Assembly (NCBI GenBank): GCA_000808095.1
Contig: CP009910.1
Location: 124,001-188,000 of the forward strand
Length of the DNA: 64,000 bases
Source: Borreliella chilensis
GTDB lineage: Bacteria; Spirochaetota; Spirochaetia; Borreliales; Borreliaceae
Direction of reading: 5' to 3'
Position 1 is the stretch's first letter, and every line of letters begins with the position of its first letter. Position numbers and translations under genes: made by a program. Below the pieces are notes generated by a model. The model was not told the origin of the DNA. It did no database searches and worked only from the letters and a program-made list of their open reading frames with translations. This document shows, one piece after another, positions 8,904 through 19,357 of the stretch.

Positions 8904-10790
8904 ATGGCTAAAAGCACGTCTAACAATTTTCGAATAAAGTCAATATTGACAATCTTTTTAGGTATAACTTTGTTAACTATTTATAAATATTTAACACTAA
9001 TGGTTTTTAACAACAGCTCAGAGAGCACAATGTCTTCAAAATCAAATGATATTGTAAAAAGAGGGAAAATTTATGATAGAAATGGAAAACCAATAGCATT
9101 CTCTTCAAAGTCATATTCAATCGGAGCAAATCCTCAAAAAATAGAAAATATTGTCAACACATCTGAAACTCTTGGCGCAATACTCCAAATTGATTCAAGA
9201 ATTTTAAAAGAAAAGCTTTCTTCCAAGAAAGGATTTTTATATATAAAAAGAAAAATAAAAAGAGAAGAATCGGATCTAATCAAAAGAATTCAATCCGAAG
9301 GCAGACTTTCAAACATTACTTTGTACCCTGATTACACAAGAATTTATCCTTTTCGCCATACCACAAGCAATATTACTGGCTTTGTAGGAACAGACAATCT
9401 TGGCCTTGAGGGAATAGAATTTTCTCTAAACAGTATATTAGGAAAAGATAAAACCAAACAAAAATTTTTAAATGAAGAATTAGAAACAAACAACATATAC
9501 TTAACAATAGACATAAATATGCAACAAGGTATTAGCAACATAGCTAAAAAATACTTTAAAGAAAATAATCCTGAAAGTTTGATTACTTTAGTAATGAACT
9601 CCCAAAACGGAGAAATATTGTCCATGGTTCAATTCCCTCAATATGATGCAAACTTTTATTATGAATATCCTGAAGAGATACGAAAAAACCTCTCTTCATC
9701 ACTAACCTATGAGCCTGGAAGCATTAATAAAATTTTTACAGTTGCAATAATATTAGAAAGTGGAAAATTAAATTTAGAAGAAAAATTTTTAGACAATGGA
9801 ATATATAAAAAACAATTTCCATCAGGAGAAACGATTACAATCAAAACTTTAAATCCTCCCTATAAATATATCGACTCCGCAGAGATTTTAATTTATTCAT
9901 CAAATGTAGGCATAGCTTACATTACTGAGAAAGTTAGTAATGAATACTTTTACAAAAAACTTCTAGATTTTGGATTTGGAGAAAAAGTTGGATTTCCATT
10001 TCCTGGAGAAACAAAAGGACTATTAAATCATTATTCAAAATGGTCAGGACGAAGCAAAGCTACAATTGGATTTGGACAAGAAATAGGCGTTTCAGCAATT
10101 CAAATATTACAAGCTGCAAGCATATTAAGTAACAATGGAATAATGCTAAAACCTAGAATAATAAAAAAAATAAGCACCGACAAAGAAGAAATTATTAAAG
10201 AATTTGATAAAGAAGAAGTAAAAAAAGTAATATCCAAACAATCAGCACAAGAAGTTTTAAAAATGATGAGAGAAGTTGTAAATAAAGGGGGAATTCCAAA
10301 TCTTAAAATTAAAAATCTTAACATTTCTGCAAAAAGTGGAACATCCCAGGCTATTGACAGAAAAACGGGCAAATATTCAGAAGAAGACTATACATCTTCT
10401 ATCTTAGCAATATACCCCACAGAAAAACCGAAGTATATTATTTATATTGTATACAGATACCCCAAAAAAATAATATATGGAACAAGAATAGCAGCTCCAA
10501 TGGCAAAAGAAATAATAGAATTTATTGAATACCAACAAAATACAAGCACATATAAAAAAATCAAAATGCCATCAAAAATTACTATCCCTAAAGCCACCGT
10601 TAACTATAAAAATAAAGCATACTTGCCAAATTTTATTAATCTTTCTAAAAGAGAAACAATAGATATACTAAAATACTATAAAAACACTATAAAAATAAAA
10701 ATAAATGGTGATGGATTTGTTTACAAGCAAAGCATACCTCCTAATACCAAATTAGAAGATATTTTAGAGCTTGAACTGTATTTGAAATAA
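8904..10790 (+). CDS. Class B penicillin-binding protein (transpeptidase) with a C-terminal PASTA-like domain
   Basis: 628 residues. One N-terminal membrane anchor lies at about 12-34, followed by a dimerisation-type domain starting RGKIYDRNGKPIA. The transpeptidase motifs are SINK (273-276), SSN (332-334) and KSGT (477-480). The last ~60 residues (LPNFINLSKRETIDILKYY...) look like a PASTA domain. Class B enzymes cross-link peptidoglycan and need a partner glycosyltransferase. The FtsI/SpoVD branch fits the PASTA tail, but a division role is inference. The ribosome site is AAGGGA before the ATG. The stop codon abuts the stop of the convergent acyl-CoA ligase with no gap. Confidence 0.93.
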   Translation: MAKSTSNNFRIKSILTIFLGITLLTIYKYLTLMVFNNSSESTMSSKSNDIVKRGKIYDRNGKPIAFSSKSYSIGANPQKIENIVNTSETLGAILQIDSRILKEKLSSKKGFLYIKRKIKREESDLIKRIQSEGRLSNITLYPDYTRIYPFRHTTSNITGFVGTDNLGLEGIEFSLNSILGKDKTKQKFLNEELETNNIYLTIDINMQQGISNIAKKYFKENNPESLITLVMNSQNGEILSMVQFPQYDANFYYEYPEEIRKNLSSSLTYEPGSINKIFTVAIILESGKLNLEEKFLDNGIYKKQFPSGETITIKTLNPPYKYIDSAEILIYSSNVGIAYITEKVSNEYFYKKLLDFGFGEKVGFPFPGETKGLLNHYSKWSGRSKATIGFGQEIGVSAIQILQAASILSNNGIMLKPRIIKKISTDKEEIIKEFDKEEVKKVISKQSAQEVLKMMREVVNKGGIPNLKIKNLNISAKSGTSQAIDRKTGKYSEEDYTSSILAIYPTEKPKYIIYIVYRYPKKIIYGTRIAAPMAKEIIEFIEYQQNTSTYKKIKMPSKITIPKATVNYKNKAYLPNFINLSKRETIDILKYYKNTIKIKINGDGFVYKQSIPPNTKLEDILELELYLK

Positions 10791-12683
10791 TTAGGTAAAT
10801 AAATTTTTAATTTCATTTCTATAAAAATTTAAAATATAGTTTCGCTTAATATCCATTTTTATAGATATTTCTTTGCCAACTTCAAATGGTTTTTCCAAAA
10901 GAGCAAACTTCAATACCTGCTCAAAAGGCTTAAATCCATTAGCTCTATTGATCAATTTTTTTATCTCATCATTTATAGCCTTAAGAACAATATTATTTGC
11001 AATAATTTGACGCCTATTATTAGCATCAAGAATTTTTTGCCCAACACTTTCTAGATATTTGTTTATTTCTTCAAAATTTGGAAGAATAAGAGCGCCCAAA
11101 AATTTTTGATCTTGCCCTACAACAACTGCTTTTTCTATCAATATTGACTCTTCAAGCTTAATCTCAATCGGAGCAGGCTCAACATTTTCCCCATTATTTA
11201 AAACAATTGTGTCTTTTTCTCGACCAATAATTTGAACAACATTATCCTTAGATAATTTTGCAATATCACCTGTGTTTAGAAACCCATCAGAACCAATAAT
11301 CTTACAAGTTGCTTCTCTATCTTTATAATAACCAAGCATTACTTGAGGCCCTTTTATAAATAAAATTCCTTTTCCAGGCTTTTTAAGTTTATTACCATCA
11401 GCATCTCTAATCTCAGCAATAGTCCCAGGTAAAATTTTACCACAAGTCCCAATAATAACTTTTTTATGCTTATTAGAAGCCACCCCAGGTGAAGTTTCTG
11501 TCAATCCATAAGCATTGGCAAGTTCAATACCAATCGAATTAAAAAACCTAACAACAGACAAAGGCATGCTTCCACCACCACTAATTCCAACAACAAAATT
11601 ATTGCCCAAGATCTTATTTATTTTATTAAAAATTAAAACATTTCCTAAAGCTTTAAAAGGGAATAAACAGATTAACCCAAATATTCCCAAAATTTTCTTT
11701 ATAGGAAAAAATAAACTAAACCCATTATCTGGATAAAACCCCATTACCGCCCTATAACAAATATCACTAAAAAATGCTAATTTCACAAAAAAATGAAAAA
11801 TTACCCTAGAAAGAAAAGGCTTCTTGGAAACTTCTTTGTAAATATTTTGCCTTATTGCAATCCAAAGCCTAGGAACAGCTGCAATATAATGGGGATTAAT
11901 ATTCTTAATATCATCAAGCATTGCCCTTGGAACAATAGTGGAAAACAAACAAGCCATTCCCTTAAGGAAAATATTATAAGAAAAAGACCTTTGAAAGGAA
12001 TGCCAAATTGGCAAAATGCACATAAATACTTGTCCCACCTGTGTATCAACCATTAAACTAAAACTAGAAACCTGATAAAGAAGATTGGCATGACTGAGCA
12101 TTACCCCCTTGGGATTGCCTGTTGTTCCAGAAGTATATATTATTGTTGCCATATCATCAGAACTAACTTTGCCTGCAATATTAACAATTTCTGAATCCTT
12201 TATTAAATTGTCTCCAAGTAAAATACAATCATTATAAGTATAAATTACAAAATCATTATATTTTGCTCTATCTTCTTTAGCTAAATCTTCAATAATAATA
12301 AATATTGGTTTTACTCTAAATTGAATTTGGACAAACATATCAAGAAGATTTAAATTTTCTAAAATAACTATGTCTGGAAGAATAGAGTTAAAAATAATTT
12401 CGGCTTCAAAAAGAGTAACATCAGAACCTTTCGGAATGTCAACAGCACCTAAAGACAAAATTGCAAAATCTATCACAGTCCACTCGGCCCTATTCTCAGA
12501 ACAAATAAATATTTTATCTTGATGCTTAACATTGATTGATTTTAAAAAGGAAGCGAGCTTTAAAACATTGTTTTTTAAGTCGCCATAAGTAACATGGACA
12601 TACCCATTGCAAACCTTATATATTTGAGCAATTTTATCCTTTTGTTGATCAGCCACTTCAAAGAATGTCTTTGCTATTGACAT
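10791..12683 (-). CDS. Long-chain acyl-CoA ligase (AMP-forming)
   Basis: 630 residues. The AMP-binding signature TIIYTSGTTGNPKG lies at about 185-198, NAYGLTETSPG (adenylate-binding motif) at about 395, and the TGDIAKLSKDNVVQIIGREKD hinge near 475. The family activates fatty acids to acyl-CoA through an acyl-adenylate. Lyme spirochaetes cannot make long-chain fatty acids and take them from the host, so this enzyme is expected to feed scavenged fatty acids into phospholipid synthesis. A hydrophobic stretch around 320-350 suggests membrane association. AAAGGAGG lies before the ATG. It looks monocistronic. Confidence 0.95.
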   Translation of the reverse strand: MSIAKTFFEVADQQKDKIAQIYKVCNGYVHVTYGDLKNNVLKLASFLKSINVKHQDKIFICSENRAEWTVIDFAILSLGAVDIPKGSDVTLFEAEIIFNSILPDIVILENLNLLDMFVQIQFRVKPIFIIIEDLAKEDRAKYNDFVIYTYNDCILLGDNLIKDSEIVNIAGKVSSDDMATIIYTSGTTGNPKGVMLSHANLLYQVSSFSLMVDTQVGQVFMCILPIWHSFQRSFSYNIFLKGMACLFSTIVPRAMLDDIKNINPHYIAAVPRLWIAIRQNIYKEVSKKPFLSRVIFHFFVKLAFFSDICYRAVMGFYPDNGFSLFFPIKKILGIFGLICLFPFKALGNVLIFNKINKILGNNFVVGISGGGSMPLSVVRFFNSIGIELANAYGLTETSPGVASNKHKKVIIGTCGKILPGTIAEIRDADGNKLKKPGKGILFIKGPQVMLGYYKDREATCKIIGSDGFLNTGDIAKLSKDNVVQIIGREKDTIVLNNGENVEPAPIEIKLEESILIEKAVVVGQDQKFLGALILPNFEEINKYLESVGQKILDANNRRQIIANNIVLKAINDEIKKLINRANGFKPFEQVLKFALLEKPFEVGKEISIKMDIKRNYILNFYRNEIKNLFT

Positions 12684-12717
12684 ACAATCCTCCTTTTAAA
12701 CAAAATTAATATCATTT

Positions 12718-12726
12718 ATTATACCA
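12718..12726 (-). promoter_or_regulatory. Extended -10 promoter for the acyl-CoA ligase
   Basis: The minus strand reads TGGTATAAT, a TGn plus perfect -10, about 35 bases before the ATG. No good -35 hexamer is seen, as is common for extended -10 promoters. Confidence 0.5.
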
Positions 12727-12836
12727 TTATTAACCATAAATTCATAAAGTCTCCTATTGCAAAAACTACACAAAAAGCTAATAAGAATAAAAACCTAAAA
12801 AATCAAAACAAAATTTAAAAAACAATAATTTGAAAT

Positions 12837-13493
12837 CTAAAAGTAAATTTCCGTTTTAATATTTTTGCAAGCAACGCTTTTTTCCCTCAAAATATCTAAA
12901 ACGTCAAATGCCATCCAATTATTCCCACAAATGTAAAAAACAGTATTACTAGAATCTATTTTATCATTTTTAAGATAATCAGTCACTCTTCCTGAGAAAT
13001 CTCCTTCTTTATCTTTAGAAATACAAGAAGTATAATTTTCATAGTCTTTAAAATTATACTTATCTGATTTTGTTTTAATTCCATGAATAAGCTTATAAAA
13101 TAGATTAGCCTTAGACTTAACAAAAGAATGAAAAGGAGAAATGCCTGTACCTGTTGCAATAAAATAGTGAAGTTTATTTTGTTTTAAATGCTTATCATTT
13201 AAAACAAAATGTCCAAAAGGACCATCGGCATAAATTTGATCGCCTGCTTGCAACATTCTAAGTTTTTTTGAAATATTACCCACTTCTAATTCTCGTATTA
13301 ATACTTCAAAAAAATTATCATCTACTCCTGAATAAATAGAATACTCTCTTGAGTGGAAATTCTGCAAACTTAGCAATAAATATTGACCTTCTTTGAAAAT
13401 TATATTTTTACGCTCAAATCTTAAAACATAATTTTTATTATTCAAAGATTTATTATCCAAAACAGTAAGTGAAATTTTGCCATCAAGTATCAA
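12837..13493 (-). CDS. Ferredoxin-NADP-reductase-like flavoprotein, isolated
   Basis: 218 residues. Residues ~1-95 are a flavin-binding barrel with REYSIYSG (the RxYS flavin motif) and GNISKKL (pyrophosphate binding). Residues ~100-218 are an NAD(P)-binding domain with ATGTGISPF and FYICGNN. No iron-sulfur Cys motif is present, so this is a lone FNR-type oxidoreductase whose electron partner is unknown. The start is a TTG whose T-T-G-A overlaps the TGA stop of the preceding gene, so translation is probably coupled. It is the last gene of the bes efflux operon, an unexpected place for a redox enzyme. Confidence 0.8.
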   Translation of the reverse strand: MILDGKISLTVLDNKSLNNKNYVLRFERKNIIFKEGQYLLLSLQNFHSREYSIYSGVDDNFFEVLIRELEVGNISKKLRMLQAGDQIYADGPFGHFVLNDKHLKQNKLHYFIATGTGISPFHSFVKSKANLFYKLIHGIKTKSDKYNFKDYENYTSCISKDKEGDFSGRVTDYLKNDKIDSSNTVFYICGNNWMAFDVLDILREKSVACKNIKTEIYF

Positions 13494-13798
13494 TTTTTCA
13501 AAACAAAAAAATTAACTCCCTCTGTAGGATAAGAACGATTCAAATTCTCTACAATATCATTCAATCTATTTACAACAGATTGATTGGAGGTATAAATAAT
13601 CAAAATAAAATTTTCCTCAGGCCAAACACCATCACCATGTTTTTCGCCCTTTTTGCCTTTTCCGTAAACATTTTCTATCTTGGAATAATATATAGATTCT
13701 CCAAGCTCTTGCTCTATTTTTTTCATACATTCAAAAATATCAAGCTCTAAAGATACATTAGAAACTATCTCAATTCTATATCTATAAAATTTAGCCAT
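13490..13798 (-). CDS. Small protein linked to the RND pump, possibly PII/CutA-like
   Basis: 102 residues from the ATG at 13798, chosen because GAGG lies about 7 bases upstream; that start lies just after the besB stop. An open frame extends 11 codons further back into besB but has no site. The protein has an alternating beta-alpha-beta pattern with no signal peptide or membrane segment and an internal Gly/Lys-rich loop (YGKGKKGEKHGDG). Small ferredoxin-fold proteins of PII/CutA type are encoded after RND transporters in some bacteria, and the size and layout fit, but I do not recognise a diagnostic motif. A sensor or regulator of the pump is a guess. Confidence 0.6.
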   Translation of the reverse strand: MAKFYRYRIEIVSNVSLELDIFECMKKIEQELGESIYYSKIENVYGKGKKGEKHGDGVWPEENFILIIYTSNQSVVNRLNDIVENLNRSYPTEGVNFFVLKN

Positions 13799-13799
13799 A

Positions 13800-16700
13800 T
13801 CAATCCTCATCTTCTTCAAATAGATTATCATAACTATTTTTAGTTGAATTATTAATTTTTAATGATTCAACAGCATCCGAATTAGGCATCATCCTTTTTA
13901 ACTTAGATTTAAAACTCAAAACAATATTGGAAAAAATTTCAAAAAGCATAGGAATAAAAAGCAAGGTAAGAAACGTACTAGCTGTCATTCCACCAATAAA
14001 AGTGAATGCAATTGGCTTTAGAAGTTCATTCCCACTACCACTAGAAAATGCCATCGGAATAAGCCCTATTATCGAAGTTAAAGAAGACATTAAAATTGGC
14101 CTTAGCCTTGAACGACATGATTCAATGATTGCCTCTCTAAGAACAAATCCTCTTTTAATCAATAAGCCAGTATAGTCTATAAGAACAATTCCTGTATTTA
14201 CAACAACACCAACAAGCATAAGCATTCCAATTGCAGCAAAAACAGAAAGCTTTTCACCTGCAAGAAAATGAATAAGTACAACCCCTATTGCCGTTAAAGG
14301 TATTGTAAAAATAATAATGAAAGGCTTTAGAAGAGATTCAAATTGAGAAGCCATAATACCAAAAACAACAATAATAGCCATCATAATAATTATTTTAAAC
14401 TGATTCATGATGTTTGAAAATTCATTATATTCCCCTTCAACTTTAAGTAATACACCCTCTTTATGGGGTACCTTATTATTAATAAAGTCTATAACTTTTG
14501 CGGTAATTTGAGTTAAATTATCATTTGGAGAAACACCTGCATTAAGATAAATAGTTAAAGCTTGATTTTCTCTGTAAATAGATTCAGCCTTATTGGTTTT
14601 TTCAAAAGTAGCTATTGATGAAAAAGGGATTTTAACTCCAGATAGATTTGTAATAAATATTTTTCCTAAATCTTTTAAATTTTTAACATCCATTCTATCA
14701 AGCTTAAGAACAATATCATAATTAAGTCCATTTTCCACATATTGCCCAGCAACAACGCCATTAACACTGGCCTTCAACTCATTTAAAATGGTGTTCATAT
14801 CAATACCGTAATTATAGGCCAGAGCTCTGTCTATCTCAACGCCAATTTGAAGTTGATCATCATTTATACTAAGTCTTGGATTTACAAGTTCAGGAATTTC
14901 TTTTTTTAGCATAGAAACCAAAATTTTCCCATAATCTTTTATATATTCAAAATCATTAGCTGAAATTTTAATTTTAATAGAATCCCCACCACCTAAAGCA
15001 TTGCCGCTAGAAGGATCAACGCTAAATTCAGGATAAAGATTTCCAATACGATTCATAATTTTATACTTAATAGCATCATAATCTATACTTTCAATCAATT
15101 TATCTTTTGACTCTTCTCTAAGAGGAAATAATATATTAAAGGTTATTCTATCAGCATTTAATGTAGAAATAATGCTTTTATATCCTTTAGCCTCATTCTT
15201 AACAATTTCTAAAAATTTATTAGAATAAATTTTTGCATATTCTAAATTAGTTTTATGAGGAAAATTTAAATTAATAACAATCGAATTTTCTTTACCTCTA
15301 GCAAAAGTTGTCACATCTAGCAATAATCCTAAAAACAAACTGCCAATAAAACTAAAAAACACAATCAGCCCAAAGATTAATTTATGATTTAAAACCATAT
15401 TTAATAAATTGATATACAAAAATTCTAAAAAATAATAAATATTAGCAAAAAAAGCATCAATTTTACCAATAAAAGAACTCTTAATATTTTTTTGAAAACC
15501 AGTGTATAAACCGACATAATGACTTGACAAAACAGGAACCAAAAAAATCGCAACTAAAAGAGAAACTCCTAAGGAAATGACAATAGTAAATGAAAAGTCT
15601 TTAAAAAAATCTCCATATACTCCAAGCTCCGATTTAAAAATAAGAAATGGGCCAAAAACACAAATAGAAGTAAAAGTTGAAGATGTAATAGGCAACATCA
15701 TCTCTTGGGCTCCAAGGATTGACGATGAAATAAGTTTTGCACCTTTTTGCCTATATTTGTATATATTATCTATTACAACAATTGAACAGTCAACAACCAT
15801 TCCAATCCCAAGTGCAAGACCTGCAAGGCTCATAATATTAAGAGAAATATTTGCAAAATACATTAAACAAAAGGTAAGAACAATTGCTATTGGTATAGAA
15901 ATTCCAATAATTATTGTAGCTCTAAAGCTTCTTAAGAAGAAAAAAATAACAAATATCGCAAGCATAGCTCCAAAATAAGCTGAATTTACAACTGTTGAAA
16001 TAGAAGCTTTAATAAAATCCGTACTATTAGAAGCAATTTCCAATCTCATGTCTTTAGGCATAGATAATTTTAATTTTTCTATTTCACTCACAACAACATT
16101 AGAAACCGCAATAGAATTGGCATCACTACGTTTTTGAACCGACAAAGAAATTGAAGGTAAACCATTATATTCAACATATTCTGACAAATCTTCAAAATCA
16201 GTTTTAATATTAGCGATATCCTTAAGTTTTATCTCAATAGCAGATGAATTTATACCAGAAGAAACATCGGGCATCTTATAAGCTATGACAACATCACCTA
16301 TCTCTTCAATTGATTTAAATTTCCCAGATACTTGAACCAAGTATTCCAAATTATTTTCCAATATATTACCTGCTGAAAGCTCAAAATTTTGAGATGCTAT
16401 AATTGAAGATATTCTTGACAAAGAAAGTCCATAAGACTCTAATCTGTTTTGAGATACTTCAATTAAAACACGCTTTTTACTCCCACCATTAACAGTAACA
16501 ATTGCAACTCCATCAAGCCTTTCAAGTCCAGGTTTAATGATCTCATCGGCATATCTTTTAAGCTCAGAAACTGACCTTGAAGAATTAATAATAATTTCCA
16601 TTACAGGAAGATTTTTAAGATTATATCTAAAAATTCTAGGGGTCTGTGATTTACTAGGCAATAAAGATTTTACCAATTCAAGAGCATCCCGAATTTCATT

Positions 16701-17012
16701 TAAAACTAAATCTAAATCGGTTCCATGATAAAATTCAAGCGAAACACTGCTATTTTCCTTAGAAGAAATGCTATATATATTTTTCAAATTCTTTACAGAA
16801 CTTAAACCGCTCTCAAGAACTCTCGAGACACTCTCCTCAACTTCTTTAGGAGAAGCACCGGGATAAAAAGTATGAATGCTTATTTGAGGAATATCAATCC
16901 CAGGCAAAAGGTCTACTTTTAATCTTGAAAAGGTATATAAACTTATCATCATTAACAATGAAAATAAAATCAACATTGTTATTGGTTTGCCAACTATTTT
17001 CTTTACCAACAT
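13800..17012 (-). CDS. besB: RND efflux pump inner-membrane transporter
   Basis: 1070 residues, typical of AcrB/MexB-type transporters. There is one membrane helix at the N-terminus, two large periplasmic loops (about 35-330 and 560-860) and two helix clusters. Transmembrane segment 4 carries GIGMVVDCSIVVIDN with the paired acidic residue expected for proton relay, and the second half carries GVVVNTGIVLIDY. It exports drugs and amphiphiles using the proton gradient, with BesA as adaptor and BesC as outer-membrane duct. An SD-like AGGGG lies before the ATG. It starts 18 bases after besA. The C-terminal tail is Asp/Glu-rich. Confidence 0.95.
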   Translation of the reverse strand: MLVKKIVGKPITMLILFSLLMMISLYTFSRLKVDLLPGIDIPQISIHTFYPGASPKEVEESVSRVLESGLSSVKNLKNIYSISSKENSSVSLEFYHGTDLDLVLNEIRDALELVKSLLPSKSQTPRIFRYNLKNLPVMEIIINSSRSVSELKRYADEIIKPGLERLDGVAIVTVNGGSKKRVLIEVSQNRLESYGLSLSRISSIIASQNFELSAGNILENNLEYLVQVSGKFKSIEEIGDVVIAYKMPDVSSGINSSAIEIKLKDIANIKTDFEDLSEYVEYNGLPSISLSVQKRSDANSIAVSNVVVSEIEKLKLSMPKDMRLEIASNSTDFIKASISTVVNSAYFGAMLAIFVIFFFLRSFRATIIIGISIPIAIVLTFCLMYFANISLNIMSLAGLALGIGMVVDCSIVVIDNIYKYRQKGAKLISSSILGAQEMMLPITSSTFTSICVFGPFLIFKSELGVYGDFFKDFSFTIVISLGVSLLVAIFLVPVLSSHYVGLYTGFQKNIKSSFIGKIDAFFANIYYFLEFLYINLLNMVLNHKLIFGLIVFFSFIGSLFLGLLLDVTTFARGKENSIVINLNFPHKTNLEYAKIYSNKFLEIVKNEAKGYKSIISTLNADRITFNILFPLREESKDKLIESIDYDAIKYKIMNRIGNLYPEFSVDPSSGNALGGGDSIKIKISANDFEYIKDYGKILVSMLKKEIPELVNPRLSINDDQLQIGVEIDRALAYNYGIDMNTILNELKASVNGVVAGQYVENGLNYDIVLKLDRMDVKNLKDLGKIFITNLSGVKIPFSSIATFEKTNKAESIYRENQALTIYLNAGVSPNDNLTQITAKVIDFINNKVPHKEGVLLKVEGEYNEFSNIMNQFKIIIMMAIIVVFGIMASQFESLLKPFIIIFTIPLTAIGVVLIHFLAGEKLSVFAAIGMLMLVGVVVNTGIVLIDYTGLLIKRGFVLREAIIESCRSRLRPILMSSLTSIIGLIPMAFSSGSGNELLKPIAFTFIGGMTASTFLTLLFIPMLFEIFSNIVLSFKSKLKRMMPNSDAVESLKINNSTKNSYDNLFEEDED

Positions 17013-17030
17013 AACGCATCCCCTAATAAA

Positions 17031-17984
17031 TTAAATATTGCTTTCAACTGAAAGACTCTCTTTTGTATCTACCAAATTTATTAGAGTTCCATCAGAAAGA
17101 GTAGACATTCCTTCTACTACAATTAAATCGTTTTCTTCAACTTCACCTGAAAGAGCTATAATACCATCTATTTCAAAAAGTGCTGTAACCGGTAACATTC
17201 GAACACTTTTGCTGTCTAAATCAACCTTAAAAACAAATTTTTTACCTTCTCTCTCAATAACAGCCTCTCTTGGAATTTTAATTACATTTTTAAAGCGCTT
17301 AGTAATAAGCTTAATTTTAGCAAACATCCCAATAATCAATTTATCTACATTGCTACCAATAGGCTTAAGATACACCTCAATAGTGCGGCTCTTAGAATCT
17401 AAAACAGGCGATATTTCTGAAACCTTAGCTTTAAACTTTTCATTGGGATAAGCTCCAACCTCAATAATAGCATCATTTCCAACTTTAATATTTGAAATGT
17501 ATTTCTCAGATACATAAGTTAAAATTTCTTTTGTATCTATCTTTCCTACTACTGCTATACTAGACTGAGAATTAACTGTTTCGCCAATTTTTTTTTTAAT
17601 ATTTAAAATATATCCTGAGATGGGCGCTCTTACTGGGCTTTTCAAATATACAGAACCAGGTCTTGAAGGATCAAGAGTTGCAACTATTTGTCCATTTTGA
17701 ACATAAGCTCCAAGTTTTATTCTCAAAGAAGTTATTTTCCCTGAAACATCTGGGAAAATATCAGCTTTAACTTTTGTATCCACATCTCCATTTAAAGACA
17801 AATAATCACTTAAGTCACCTTTTTTGACATTCATTGCAACTATTGGAAATCTATAAGAACTTTCTTTATCCTTATTAATACTTTTATCATCTAACTTATT
17901 CTTATTTACACAAGCAAAAAAAACTAAGAATAAAACTAAACAATATTTTTTAAAAAATATGTTAACATTAAAAATCAAATTCAT
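17031..17984 (-). CDS. besA: Efflux membrane-fusion protein (lipoprotein)
   Basis: 317 residues. A signal peptide ends in the lipobox VFFAC with Cys25 as the lipidated residue. Two lipoyl half-motifs flank a very short hairpin ([21 protein letters not shown] and [18 protein letters not shown]), followed by a beta-barrel (about 180-250) and a membrane-proximal domain. The adaptor joins the BesB pump to the BesC channel in the periplasm. The almost absent helical hairpin resembles short-hairpin adaptors that need a long outer-membrane duct. AGAGGTG precedes the ATG. The gap to besC is 10 bases. Confidence 0.93.
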   Translation of the reverse strand: MNLIFNVNIFFKKYCLVLFLVFFACVNKNKLDDKSINKDKESSYRFPIVAMNVKKGDLSDYLSLNGDVDTKVKADIFPDVSGKITSLRIKLGAYVQNGQIVATLDPSRPGSVYLKSPVRAPISGYILNIKKKIGETVNSQSSIAVVGKIDTKEILTYVSEKYISNIKVGNDAIIEVGAYPNEKFKAKVSEISPVLDSKSRTIEVYLKPIGSNVDKLIIGMFAKIKLITKRFKNVIKIPREAVIEREGKKFVFKVDLDSKSVRMLPVTALFEIDGIIALSGEVEENDLIVVEGMSTLSDGTLINLVDTKESLSVESNI

Positions 17985-17994
17985 AAAAACACCT

Positions 17995-19254
17995 CTAGTC
18001 TAATGAGTTTATTAAATCCTTATATTCAAGTATAGAGTTGGAGTAATTTAATTTATCTGCAATAAACTTCAAATCACTTTGCTTATAAACAAGCTCAATA
18101 TCATTTAATTTAGAAAGATCCATGACCCCAGAATTAAAAGCATTAAATGCCATTTGATAATTTTTATTAGCTAATTCAACATTAATTTTAGAAGCATCAA
18201 GAATTGCTTTATATCTTCTGATATCCTTTCTTTTCTGCACAATGCTAGATTTTAAATTTCTAATTTTACCTTCAACATTGTTTTTCAGTATTTTTAGTCG
18301 ATAGTTGTTATCTTGTATTGTTGTAAAACTCTTTGAAAATGGAAATATCTCAGTTAACCCATAATTCAAGCTCAAGGATGCCAAAAATCCACTTGAAAAA
18401 CCCTTAGAATTTTCGTTAAATGATCTATAAGGAGAGTAAGAAAATGACAGCGAAAGGCTTGGTAAAAAAGCATCTAACCACAGTGAACTAATTAGCTGCT
18501 CTGTCATTTTTAAACGCATATTCAACTCCTTAATTTCCAATGATTCATTAAAATTTAAAGCTTCATTAAACAAAGAAAAATCTATTGTCTCATCTGGCAA
18601 TTCTCCAACAATTTCAAAATCTTGATCTGGATCTAATCCTATTAATAATTTAAAAATTTCTTTAGATTTTTCAAAATTAATAATCTGCCCATCTAAATCT
18701 GGCTGAGATTTTTTATGCTTAAGCTGTGCATCAAGAAAATCTATTTCTGATATTAGTCCATTATTATAAGCAATTCTGGCTTGCTCAAATTTAAGCTTAC
18801 TATTTTGTATTTGACTCTCAAAAACTTTCAAAGTACTCTTTAGCGCTATCAATTGATTGTAAGACTTAAGAACATTTAGCTTAATATTGCGAACAGCGCT
18901 CTCCCTTTCTATTTTTGCATTTTCATACTCCAACATAACAAGCTCCATTCTCTTTAAAACAGAAGGCGACAAAGAAAGACTCACAACAACTCCAAACCCT
19001 AAACCCCAATAATCTCTCTCTAACTCACTTAAAGCAGAGGCATTTCTACTAAGCGTAGAACTAAGGTTAACATTTGGAACAAAAACATTCCAGGCATTAT
19101 TTTTATAAAGTTTTTTTATATTTTCCTTGTAAAGAGCATTTTCTGAATCTAAGCTATTTTTTAAAGCCATATTTACAGCTTGTTTAGGTGATATTTGAAT
19201 AATTTCAGCAAAAGCAAAAGAAACAGTAATAAAAATTAAAAAAAATTTTTTAAT
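17995..19254 (-). CDS. besC: TolC-like outer-membrane efflux channel, apparent AUU start
   Basis: 419 residues if translation begins at the ATT at 19254. That codon lies 6 bases after a perfect AAGGGGG and gives a textbook signal peptide (M)[15 protein letters not shown] cut before Glu. The frame is open upstream to a TTG at 19317, which would give 440 residues with 21 extra hydrophobic/basic residues but has no ribosome site. The mature part has the two TolC-type helical repeats ([35 protein letters not shown]). TolC proteins form a trimeric barrel and periplasmic tunnel. It is the first gene of the bes operon, divergent from yidD. Confidence 0.9.
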   Translation of the reverse strand: MKKFFLIFITVSFAFAEIIQISPKQAVNMALKNSLDSENALYKENIKKLYKNNAWNVFVPNVNLSSTLSRNASALSELERDYWGLGFGVVVSLSLSPSVLKRMELVMLEYENAKIERESAVRNIKLNVLKSYNQLIALKSTLKVFESQIQNSKLKFEQARIAYNNGLISEIDFLDAQLKHKKSQPDLDGQIINFEKSKEIFKLLIGLDPDQDFEIVGELPDETIDFSLFNEALNFNESLEIKELNMRLKMTEQLISSLWLDAFLPSLSLSFSYSPYRSFNENSKGFSSGFLASLSLNYGLTEIFPFSKSFTTIQDNNYRLKILKNNVEGKIRNLKSSIVQKRKDIRRYKAILDASKINVELANKNYQMAFNAFNSGVMDLSKLNDIELVYKQSDLKFIADKLNYSNSILEYKDLINSLD

Positions 19255-19322
19255 TTGAAGCCCCCTTATAATAAAAATTAAAACTTTAAATTTATAAAAC
19301 TTAATTACTATTTTCAATTCAT

Positions 19323-19350
19323 TTGATTAATCATTATAATATAATACAAT
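19323..19350 (+). promoter_or_regulatory. Candidate promoter giving a near-leaderless yidD mRNA
   Basis: TTGATT (19323-19328), 16-base spacer, TACAAT (19345-19350). Transcription would start at or within a few bases of the ATG at 19358. Overlapping TATAAT copies at 19335 and 19340 are alternatives. Confidence 0.4.
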
Positions 19351-19357
19351 TCTAAGT

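Noticed and set aside
15577..15978. 133-codon open frame on the plus strand
   Set aside because: It lies fully antisense to besB, has no ribosome site and its composition mirrors the membrane segments of besB.
17038..17451. 137-codon open frame on the plus strand
   Set aside because: Antisense to the intact besA gene, with no ribosome site or family pattern.
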